The position numbers and the translations under genes were made by a program. From Bacteroidota bacterium (GTDB taxonomy: Bacteria > Bacteroidota > Bacteroidia > Bacteroidales > FEN-979): a stretch of DNA of 64,000 nucleotides. This document shows, piece after piece, positions 36,010 through 43,609 of this stretch (position 1 is the first letter of the stretch; the number at the start of each line of letters is the position of its first letter). The stretch spans positions 1 through 64,000 of the forward strand of contig JAPLDF010000068.1 in NCBI GenBank assembly GCA_026391835.1. The letters are read 5' to 3'. The notes under the pieces were generated by a model that saw only the letters and a list, made by a program, of their open reading frames with translations, did not search any database and was not told the origin of the DNA.

Positions 36010-36105
36010 TTTAGTTATTGGGTTAAACAAGTGATTCTCTATAATGTTATTTATTGAGCGACTGTGCTGCTTTGATGAGAAAATCAGAGGCTGTGAGCCA
36101 GCCAA

Positions 36106-36762
36106 TCAATTATAATCTATCACCAATTCATTATCAACCGCCCAAACACCCGGGGCACTCCAGGCGATCCGTCCGGCCTCCTCCTTCTGGTACAATGAAT
36201 CAACGGTACCGGTCAGCATCACCCTGTTGCCGGCAACTTTCACGTCGATATCCTGATCACACATGGACCAGTTGCGTACAAAAGCGCGTTCAATACCACG
36301 TTTTTCAATGGCATCGTGTATTTCAGATTTTATGGTGATGTTGTTTGTGACACCTTTTACACCAATGATGTTTTTTACTGATTTGGCAGCGGCTTCCCTC
36401 TGGTAATTCCAGGTTAACTCTCCTTCAAGTTTTACCCAACCTTCTTCAACGGTAACTTTTACTTTATCATTGGGAATTTCCCAGTTCCACTTGAACGCAC
36501 TCAATACTTCATTTGCAATTTCGCTGTCATTTTTTTTCCAGGAGCTGGCAAACCTGACTTCTATGTTTTCGACGACCGCTTTAACGCCTGCCACACTTTT
36601 AGCAGCCTCTTCAGCCTCCGATTTCTTGGCGTAACTGTCAACAACCCCTGTTAAGGTGACGACACCGTCTTTCACTGTAACGCCGATTTCGGCTGCGTTC
36701 AGCAATGGTTCCCATTTGATGGCAGCCTGAACGTCTTTCTGCAAATCTTCATTTTTTTTCAT
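36106..36762 (-). CDS. Three-BON-domain protein (OsmY-like, without signal peptide)
   Basis: 218 residues built of three BON domains, about 6-72, 80-147 and 150-216, each with the VTVxxGxVxLxGxV strand pattern ([45 protein letters not shown]). BON domains bind phospholipid; E. coli OsmY is a stress-induced periplasmic example. No signal peptide is seen here, so the location is unclear, possibly cytoplasmic. ATG 36762 is 39 nt after the -7 box of site M, first gene of its operon. Confidence 0.92.
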   Translation of the reverse strand: MKKNEDLQKDVQAAIKWEPLLNAAEIGVTVKDGVVTLTGVVDSYAKKSEAEEAAKSVAGVKAVVENIEVRFASSWKKNDSEIANEVLSAFKWNWEIPNDKVKVTVEEGWVKLEGELTWNYQREAAAKSVKNIIGVKGVTNNITIKSEIHDAIEKRGIERAFVRNWSMCDQDIDVKVAGNRVMLTGTVDSLYQKEEAGRIAWSAPGVWAVDNELVIDYN

Positions 36763-36801
36763 CTTGCTTTGTTTATTTGTGAATTATTTAACACAAGGAT
36801 G

Positions 36802-36870
36802 CAAAGGTGACCAGGTATTTGCCGGAACCTGTTATATAATCCTTGAAATAAGTTACATGATTCACACTTA
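36802..36870 (-). promoter_or_regulatory. Regulon site M and promoter of the BON-SnoaL-YceI operon (minus strand)
   Basis: On the minus strand: AAGTGTGAATC, ATGTAAC, 14 nt, ATATAAC (36837-36831), 25 nt, -7 box CACCTTTG (36809-36802). Confidence 0.88.
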
Positions 36871-37030
36871 TTGCCTCCCGGGGACTAAAGGCATTTGCCC
36901 TGCCGCAATTTATCGACCTGACATAAATAATTATCATACAAGTAGTAAGTGTATTTATCCAATCGGAATCAATATTTGTTATATTAATCACAACACTGCC
37001 GTGGGAATAAGAAACCGGATTTCCAGCATG

Positions 37031-37342
37031 TTAGCCCAGGTTGACAAACACACTGCCTGCTTCCGATTTTGTGGGATAGATCTCAAGACATAGTCCAGGG
37101 GCATTGAGAAATTTGCCGGTGCGAACATCGAACTGCCACCCATGACAGGGACAGGTGATCGTATAGCCTACCAGTGTTCCCTTGAACATCGGGCAACTTC
37201 TTTGCGAGCATTTGCCTGAAACCGCGTAGATCACGCGGCCGATGCGTGCCAGCACGACATTGACGCCCTGCCGGCTCACCGGGATCAGTTGCCCTTCGGC
37301 CATTTCTGTTTCATCGATTGCATAAGTCCAGTCCATCATCAC
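37031..37342 (-). CDS. Rieske-type [2Fe-2S] protein lacking the first histidine ligand
   Basis: 103 residues with a Rieske ferredoxin fold: GQLIPVSRQGVNVVLARIGRVIYAVSG, then the cluster loops. The usual C-x-H...C-x-x-H pattern is C45-S-Q47 and C64-P-C-H67, followed by GWQFDVRTG. So His47 is replaced by Gln, while an extra Cys50 is near. It may bind a three-Cys/one-His cluster or none. It starts 9 nt after the flavin oxidoreductase and probably serves it as electron carrier; this is inferred. Confidence 0.85.
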   Translation of the reverse strand: MMMDWTYAIDETEMAEGQLIPVSRQGVNVVLARIGRVIYAVSGKCSQRSCPMFKGTLVGYTITCPCHGWQFDVRTGKFLNAPGLCLEIYPTKSEAGSVFVNLG

Positions 37343-37351
37343 CAGCTTCTT

Positions 37352-39337
37352 TTACAATTCCCGGGCCACCTGGTTCGCATCCCATATGGTATTCATGATA
37401 TTGCGTACGGCATGGGAATCACCTACATTGTATATCACCTTGCCGGACCCACTCATTGTGTCATAAAGCTGGTTTTGGGAATGATAACCCACTGCAACCA
37501 TGATGGTATCCGCCTTGATCTCTTTCACGCCATCCTGTGTTTCAACAGTCACGGAAGAATCTGTAACCGCTTTGACAGCAGCGCTGCACATGACATCAAT
37601 CTTGTTGAAAACCAGCAGATCCCTTAGCATATCGTAATTTGCAAAACACATGAATTTTCCGCCATCAAGGATTTCGGGCATCGACTCGACGATGGATACC
37701 TTTTTGCCTTGTCCGCGCAGCCACAAGGCTGTTTCGCACCCTATCAGGCCTCCGCCCACAACGACAATATCCTCTCCGCTGATCCTGGTGCCCAGGAGAA
37801 GTTCATCCGCTGTACAAACGTTGTTCTTATCCCCGAAATCCAGCATCACAGGCGTGGAGCCCATGGCAATGATCACGGCATCCGCACCGGATTTTTCGAT
37901 CATTTCCTTATCCGCGGTCACATTGAACAGCACTTTTACGGGCAGTTTGCCGAGTTGAACCGTGTACCATTTCAGCAATGCACGGTCGTCCTTCTTGAAA
38001 TCCGGAACGCTCCCCGGGAGGATGTTGCCTCCGAGTTTGCCGGTTTTTTCAATGAGCGTGACTTTATGCCCGCGGATCGCACATACCCGTGCCGCCTCCA
38101 TACCGGCGAGGCCCCCGCCAATTACCAGGACATTTTTCCTGTTTGTTACGGGTGTCAGCTCAAACGATTTTTCCCTGCCGCATGCAGGATTGACGGCGCA
38201 TGAAATTGGCAAACCATGAGCGAGCCTGTCCAGGCAGCCCTGGTGACAGGAGAGGCATGGCCGGATATCTTCCAGGTTGCCTGTTTTAATTTTTTCCGGC
38301 AGGTAGGGATCCGCCAGGAGGGGCCTGCCATAGCCGATGATATCACAGCAGGTTCCGAGCGCTTCGCACGCCATTTCCGGGTTATCCATTCTCCCGGCCA
38401 GGATGATTGGAACAGCGACATGTTGTTTGAGAATTTTACCGAATTCGCGGTACATGCCCTTTTCAAAATACATGGGCGGATGGTTCCAGTACCAGGCATC
38501 ATAGGTGCCTGCATCCACATTCAGCATGTCATAGCCAGCCTCCACGAGGATTTTGGCTGCCTCAACTCCTTCGGCAATATCCTTGCCCAGTTCCACAAAC
38601 TTCTCACCCGGCAATGCACCGTGCCGTATTCCCTTGACAAAGCTTTTTAAACTGTAACGCAGCGACACCGGGTAATCCTCACCACAGGCCGCCTTGATTC
38701 CTTTTACAATGTCTGTGGCGATTTTGAGGCGTCCATGAAGATCGCCGCCATACGCATCGGTTCTTTTGTTATAAAGGGCTATGGCGAACTGATCGAGGAG
38801 GTAACCTTCGTGTACAGCATGTACCTCGACACCGTCAAATCCCGAATCCCTGGCGATAACCGCACAGGTTACAAAAGAGGCGATCAGCACTTTGATCTCA
38901 TCGACCGTCATCGCCTGGTGATGAATTGAAGGGTCCCACCTGTTTTCCTGTTCCGACGGGGCGATTGCCCTTGTCATCAGGTGCGGGATCGCGGCCCTCC
39001 CGAAACCTCCTGTAAGCTGGAGGAAAATTTTCGCATCATACGCATGAATTCTTTCGTTCATCGGAGCACATGATTTTGCAAACATCAGAGGCTGGTATGC
39101 AGCGCAAGGCATGAGCAGCAATGGCAGTTCATTGTAGTTGACATTTGTAATGCCCGTGATGATCAGGCCAGTGCCACCTTTGGCACGCTCAACATAATAG
39201 TCCTGTGCATTTTCGGAGAAGCCGCCGCACGGATCAGCCATTGCCACCATTCCCAGGGGTGCCATGGAGATGCGGTTTTTCAGCGTTAGTTTTCCCACTG
39301 TAAGGGGCTCAAATAGTTTCTGGAAGTTACCTGACAT
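37352..39337 (-). CDS. NADH:flavin oxidoreductase (old-yellow-enzyme/dienoyl-CoA reductase type)
   Basis: 661 residues. An N-terminal OYE-like TIM barrel binds FMN (about 1-345, LTLKNRISMAPLGMVA, GFDGVEVHAVHEGYLLDQF); a [4Fe-4S] motif follows (CLSCHQGC...CAVNPACG), and then an FAD/NAD(P) domain (VLVIGGGLAGMEAARVC, VVVGGGLIGCETALWL). This is the layout of 2,4-dienoyl-CoA reductase FadH and trimethylamine dehydrogenase relatives, which reduce activated double bonds; the substrate is unknown. It sits behind site N, with the Rieske gene next. Confidence 0.92.
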   Translation of the reverse strand: MSGNFQKLFEPLTVGKLTLKNRISMAPLGMVAMADPCGGFSENAQDYYVERAKGGTGLIITGITNVNYNELPLLLMPCAAYQPLMFAKSCAPMNERIHAYDAKIFLQLTGGFGRAAIPHLMTRAIAPSEQENRWDPSIHHQAMTVDEIKVLIASFVTCAVIARDSGFDGVEVHAVHEGYLLDQFAIALYNKRTDAYGGDLHGRLKIATDIVKGIKAACGEDYPVSLRYSLKSFVKGIRHGALPGEKFVELGKDIAEGVEAAKILVEAGYDMLNVDAGTYDAWYWNHPPMYFEKGMYREFGKILKQHVAVPIILAGRMDNPEMACEALGTCCDIIGYGRPLLADPYLPEKIKTGNLEDIRPCLSCHQGCLDRLAHGLPISCAVNPACGREKSFELTPVTNRKNVLVIGGGLAGMEAARVCAIRGHKVTLIEKTGKLGGNILPGSVPDFKKDDRALLKWYTVQLGKLPVKVLFNVTADKEMIEKSGADAVIIAMGSTPVMLDFGDKNNVCTADELLLGTRISGEDIVVVGGGLIGCETALWLRGQGKKVSIVESMPEILDGGKFMCFANYDMLRDLLVFNKIDVMCSAAVKAVTDSSVTVETQDGVKEIKADTIMVAVGYHSQNQLYDTMSGSGKVIYNVGDSHAVRNIMNTIWDANQVAREL

Positions 39338-39449
39338 TTTGGTTGTTTATTTTTTACACATTATTCTTCTGATTGCGGTCCTGATGCTGAGCCACCCCAT
39401 GCCGGATGCATTTCCCGGTCAACATCAATGATGGAGCTTTACAATACAA

Positions 39450-39518
39450 CAAAGGTGGAATATGGAACCGGGGTAGGAGTTACACAATACCGGAAATAAG
39501 TTACATCATTCACATGTT
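39450..39518 (-). promoter_or_regulatory. Regulon site N and promoter of the flavin oxidoreductase-Rieske unit (minus strand)
   Basis: On the minus strand: AACATGTGAATG, ATGTAAC, 14 nt, GTGTAAC (39485-39479), 25 nt, -7 box CACCTTTG (39457-39450). The leader is about 105 nt. The ATGTGA also supplies the stop codon of the DUF748 gene. Confidence 0.87.
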
Positions 39519-41894
39519 TTGCAGGATGACCCTGTTATTACTGTTTTTCTTACGTTCTTTCCTGTATTTTTCCCTTGGTGCTTCATTGTTTAAGTCATTC
39601 ATCCTGCGGTGCGCCCTGATCAATGCAGCTGGAAGATCACCCTTGTAATCAATTTTATAAAATGAGAACCCATTGTACGGGATGTCGTTCCCGCCCGTAT
39701 GAACGTTCACGCGGGTTTGCACGGATTTTTTCTTAAACGGCGACAAAAAGGCAGCCTTTCTTTCCTCACCCAGTCTTTTAAAACTGTCATCAATTAATGC
39801 TTTACCTACGAAACTGCTGCATTTCTCCTGGATGGTATACAGCGTGGTGTCGCGCACAAACCTGGCCAGGTAACGCATAAACAAAGAATCTTTCACCGAC
39901 ATTTTATCAACACTTTCGGAATCACCTTCGCTAAAAGACCTGGCATTTTTATGATTGATCAGCAGAAAATACTTTTTCTTTGCTTCAAAAAACAGGATAT
40001 ATTCCTTCTCCTTTTCAGCATATTGTACCGGGAAAACACCGATGGAGGCTTCCAGGTTGTCTGCCAGGTAATCCGCCATCTTATTTACAAAGCGCTCCTG
40101 GTCCCGCATCAGGGTGCTTGTTCGCAAGCCCCATGTCAGGGTGAGCGATTGCTCAATTTCGGATTCAATGTTTTTAACCTCGACTCTATAGGCGGTCGTC
40201 GCCGGTTTCACAAAAATATTCTCGATCAAATCGACGAGCACGTCGTGTAAATGAAACTTCGGGTCCTTCAGGTTCCCGGTTATCGGAATCTGGTAATCAA
40301 TCACATTGCCACGTTCGCGGACCAGGGACATGATGAGCGGCAGGGGAAGCCATTTTTTATCTTTGTTTCTCACCCTTTTTGTCCGGCGCGGATCCAAAAT
40401 AAGTATATGGTTGTTGCTCTGTATTATCCCGTTCCGCACCCTCCAGCAACCATTCAATTCAATGGTTCCCCGGTTTAACGGGTAAGAAGTATAGGTGATT
40501 ATGTATGGGTTGAACATGGCCACCGGCAATTTTTGCAGGGCATATTGAATATCAAAATCCATGCTGTCTCTTGGGTTCATTCTCAGGACCACGGAGATAT
40601 TGCCATAGGGTTTTATCCCGGTTTTCAGATATGCATCAACCTGTTTATGGTCCTTGTCAATGGAATCGGCAGTTATATACAGGGGGAATAAATCAACCGA
40701 AAATTTCTCGCTGATGGCATAGTCATTGAATTTCAGATCGCCGTTGTAAATTGCAAGCCGGTTGATCTTGTATTCACTTTGAAAAAAGTTTTTCGCCAGC
40801 ACTTTAACGTACCGGGCTATTTCAACAACAAGGTTGAATTTAGCCGGATCTGATGTGGCTGCAGTGATGTTAACTCCGTTTTTACCAAACATCATTTGCA
40901 CATTATCCAGGTAATCGTAGCGCTCAAATTTCAGAAACGGGTGGCTGAGAGATACCGAATCAAACAGGTAGATATGATTCTCAGGGCTTATTTCCGTAAT
41001 AGCCAGTACCAATTTGGTAAAGGAGGCCATGTCATCTTTCGTATTCTTCCCAAAATGAAAATCATTTATTGCCAGCTGCCCCGACATGGTCAGGTTTTCC
41101 TGGTCCCTGAAGTTTCCTTTCGCTTTCACTTCTGCATCAAGGTTGGCGGAAAAGATTCCGTTGTTCGTTAAATCCTTCAGGTACTGCTGAATAATATTCA
41201 AATCGAATTTATGAGCGGTAACTGCATATCGATAATCCTGGTTTTTAAAATTGATGGTAAAATCGCCTTTCGCATCACCGCCGCCGGTACCGGGCAATAA
41301 TGAGAACCGGGCAGCAATTGTGTCAGAATTCCAGCGTTTTCCGGAACTCTCAATGTTTACATTTTTGATATAGTAGTTTATGGGGATCCGCTTTTCACGG
41401 TAATGGAATTCACCATTGATGATATGAATTCCCAGAATCGAAAAATGAATGGATGCCGGAGCGGTACTCGGCTTTTTGGGGGTGTAAAATTTTATCACGT
41501 CGGTAAAATTCAACAGCTTTTCATTCTGAATAACAATCCCTTTGGGCTGATCCAGGGTGATTTCGGTAATTTCTATCGTTTTTGACAACAATTTTAGCAG
41601 GGCGAAATTGGCACTTACACCTTTCGATGAAAAGAAGATGCTGTCGCCGGAACTCACGGCAGGCAGTGTTTTTGATTCGTAAATTACCAGGTTGCTGAGG
41701 TGTATATAACCTGTGAACGGGTTTACATACGCCCAACCAAGTTCAATTTGCCGTCCGGTGTATTTCTCATCGTACTTTTCGATGATATATTTTGTGATGG
41801 GGGAGATCAGTATGATAATGACAATCACTGCTAGGAGAACGGACCCGATGACAAGGATTGTTATTTTTTTAAACCTGGTGTTGGCAATTTTCAT
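39510..41894 (-). CDS. DUF748/AsmA-like envelope protein
   Basis: 794 residues: one N-terminal transmembrane helix (about 11-33), then a very long periplasmic part of repeated beta-rich segments (ELGWAYVNPFTGYIHLSNLVIYE, GEFHYREKRIPINYYIKNVNIE in parts). This fits DUF748, part of the AsmA-like group of bridge-forming lipid transfer proteins between inner and outer membranes. The C-terminus contains VRDTTLYTIQEKCSSF. It is 14 nt behind the PAP2 gene and shares site O. Its stop codon lies within site N. The lipid role is known for relatives only. Confidence 0.85.
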   Translation of the reverse strand: MKIANTRFKKITILVIGSVLLAVIVIIILISPITKYIIEKYDEKYTGRQIELGWAYVNPFTGYIHLSNLVIYESKTLPAVSSGDSIFFSSKGVSANFALLKLLSKTIEITEITLDQPKGIVIQNEKLLNFTDVIKFYTPKKPSTAPASIHFSILGIHIINGEFHYREKRIPINYYIKNVNIESSGKRWNSDTIAARFSLLPGTGGGDAKGDFTINFKNQDYRYAVTAHKFDLNIIQQYLKDLTNNGIFSANLDAEVKAKGNFRDQENLTMSGQLAINDFHFGKNTKDDMASFTKLVLAITEISPENHIYLFDSVSLSHPFLKFERYDYLDNVQMMFGKNGVNITAATSDPAKFNLVVEIARYVKVLAKNFFQSEYKINRLAIYNGDLKFNDYAISEKFSVDLFPLYITADSIDKDHKQVDAYLKTGIKPYGNISVVLRMNPRDSMDFDIQYALQKLPVAMFNPYIITYTSYPLNRGTIELNGCWRVRNGIIQSNNHILILDPRRTKRVRNKDKKWLPLPLIMSLVRERGNVIDYQIPITGNLKDPKFHLHDVLVDLIENIFVKPATTAYRVEVKNIESEIEQSLTLTWGLRTSTLMRDQERFVNKMADYLADNLEASIGVFPVQYAEKEKEYILFFEAKKKYFLLINHKNARSFSEGDSESVDKMSVKDSLFMRYLARFVRDTTLYTIQEKCSSFVGKALIDDSFKRLGEERKAAFLSPFKKKSVQTRVNVHTGGNDIPYNGFSFYKIDYKGDLPAALIRAHRRMNDLNNEAPREKYRKERKKNSNNRVILQNM

Positions 41895-41908
41895 GTTGGT
41901 ACGCCACC

Positions 41909-42811
41909 TTAACGGGCAAGACGTTTCCGGTCAAGTTTCCAGCGAACACTCAATCCCACTTCCTCGGGTGAGGTAGACAAGCCCACGGAGAGGTATTTGC
42001 TGCATGACAACTTATGCAAAGCGGGAACAACTATGCCAATTACGGCACCAAGGCCAAAGCCTACGGCCACATCCGAAGGGAAATGATCCAGCGACTTTAT
42101 CCTCGCATATCCTATTGCCAGCGGGGGGATCGATGCAGCGAGATACAACAGGTATTTTGCCGCCCCCAGATCAGGGTGATAATCACAGTACACCTTGGCC
42201 ATGAAGAATGTACTGTAGGCGCAGGAACCGACATGTCCGCTAAAAAATGCGTTGCGGGTATTGTTGTTGTTCATCCTGTAATCATCCGTAAATCCTTCAG
42301 TTCCGTTCTGCGGATAATACACGAAAGGCCTGAACCGGTTCACGAAGGTCGGCCCGAGCGGACTATAATTGTAAAAACTGAACGTCACCGTGTGGCCTTC
42401 CACATACATCAAAAGCAGGTCAAGCCAATCCTTGCGGATCTCCTTATCGATGATGAGCAGACCGGGCAGAATGAAGATGCCGATTTCACCGTAATCTGAG
42501 ATCTTTTTATACAGGGTACGATCGGAGGATTTTTGATGCAAAGCCCAGCGGTCTATTGAATTGATCAGGTTTTTCTGCTGATCGGTGTTTGCAAAGGCCA
42601 ACTCTTCACTGGTAAGTTTTGGCTTGCTTTTCAACCGGCCGATGGCAAAATAATCCGAAGCCATCCCCACGGCGATGATGCTACCGGTAACATAATAGTT
42701 AACGTGGTAGCGTTTTGTTTTCACTTTTGGCTTGACAACGGAGTCGGCCGGCTGGCTGAATGTATTGCCGGAAAAAGCCAGTAGAATCAGCAGACAGAAT
42801 ATTTTTCGCAT
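41909..42811 (-). CDS. PAP2-superfamily phosphatase, envelope
   Basis: 300 residues with signal peptide (MRKIFCLLILLAFSGNTFS). PAP2 acid phosphatase motifs: VNRFRPFVYY (first, K/R-x6-RP type), FFSGHVGSCAYSTFF (SGH), and ARIKSLDHFPSDVAVG (R-x5-H-x3-D). Such enzymes dephosphorylate phosphatidate, phosphatidylglycerol phosphate or polyprenyl pyrophosphate in the envelope. First gene behind site O, 28 nt after the -7 box, with DUF748 next, so the pair suggests lipid handling. Confidence 0.92.
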   Translation of the reverse strand: MRKIFCLLILLAFSGNTFSQPADSVVKPKVKTKRYHVNYYVTGSIIAVGMASDYFAIGRLKSKPKLTSEELAFANTDQQKNLINSIDRWALHQKSSDRTLYKKISDYGEIGIFILPGLLIIDKEIRKDWLDLLLMYVEGHTVTFSFYNYSPLGPTFVNRFRPFVYYPQNGTEGFTDDYRMNNNNTRNAFFSGHVGSCAYSTFFMAKVYCDYHPDLGAAKYLLYLAASIPPLAIGYARIKSLDHFPSDVAVGFGLGAVIGIVVPALHKLSCSKYLSVGLSTSPEEVGLSVRWKLDRKRLAR

Positions 42812-42839
42812 GGTAAAAAATGTAACTTAAATTCGAAAG

Positions 42840-42908
42840 TAAAGGTGAACACTTTTGCTGCTGAAAGTGTTACACAACTTTTGAAATAAGTTATATCATT
42901 CACACATT
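42840..42908 (-). promoter_or_regulatory. Regulon site O and promoter of the PAP2-DUF748 operon (minus strand)
   Basis: On the minus strand: AATGTGTGAATG, ATATAAC, 14 nt, GTGTAAC (42875-42869), 25 nt, -7 box CACCTTTA (42847-42840). The GTGTGA is also the end of the second AraC gene. Confidence 0.88.
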
Positions 42909-43460
42909 TTCAATTGTGTTGCGTTTTTTTTGTTTGAGTGATCTGAAAAAGGAAGGGGTTAATCCTGTAATCTTCTTAAACTGGAAGGAGAGATGTGCCA
43001 CGCTGCTGTAATGAAGTTTCCAGGCAATTTCGGATAAATTGAGTTCGTCGTAAATGATCAACTCCTTGACACGCTCAATTTTATGCAGAATGATGAAATG
43101 TTCAATGGTCATTCCCTTCGTTTCTGAAAAAACATTTGCCAGGTAAGTATAGTCGTGGTGCAGTTTTTCACTCAGGTAGTCGGAAAAATTCACTTTAGGA
43201 ACCTCATCTGCATAATGAACCATTTCGATGATTACGTTTTGTATCTTTTCGATCAGGATGGCTTTCTTGTCGTCCATGAGTTCAAGCCCTGATACAAGCA
43301 ACGCGGCTTTTAATTGTTCGCGTTGCTGCAGTGTTATATCTTCCATGATCTCAACTGTGCCCAGATCAACATTCACAAAATGAAGCCCGAGCCTGTTTAA
43401 TTCCTCTTTCACCAACATCTTGCAGCGGGTACTGACCATATATTTGATGTAGAGTTTCAT
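42900..43460 (-). CDS. Small AraC-family transcriptional regulator (copy 2)
   Basis: 186 residues, ATG start MKLYIKYMVSTRCKM, a close paralog of the protein at 14046-14627 over the whole length, including LGLHF..VDLG.VEIME, SGLELMDDK.A.LIE.I, and the AraC helix-turn-helix part LNLSEIAWKLHYSSVAHLSFQFKKITG. No large sensor domain. No regulon site lies upstream; a weak TATATTTA box is at 43530-43523 (minus strand). Its stop TGA (42902-42900) is inside site O. Candidate second regulator of the regulon, by inference. Confidence 0.92.
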   Translation of the reverse strand: MKLYIKYMVSTRCKMLVKEELNRLGLHFVNVDLGTVEIMEDITLQQREQLKAALLVSGLELMDDKKAILIEKIQNVIIEMVHYADEVPKVNFSDYLSEKLHHDYTYLANVFSETKGMTIEHFIILHKIERVKELIIYDELNLSEIAWKLHYSSVAHLSFQFKKITGLTPSFFRSLKQKKRNTIENV

Positions 43461-43609
43461 CCTTGCTGTAAAAAATTTCAGGCTAAGAGCAACTTGAGCG
43501 GAATAACCGGGCGTTCATTGTGTAAATATAAGAAGAAATCAGCATTTAGTGTGAAAATCCGGGAAAGGGAAAATAAAAATGGCAAGATGATTAAATGGTA
43601 AAAATGTGG

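Noticed and set aside
43540-43560. GTGTGAAAAT string upstream of AraC copy 2
   Set aside because: It lies on the opposite strand to the gene, without half-sites or a spaced -7 box.
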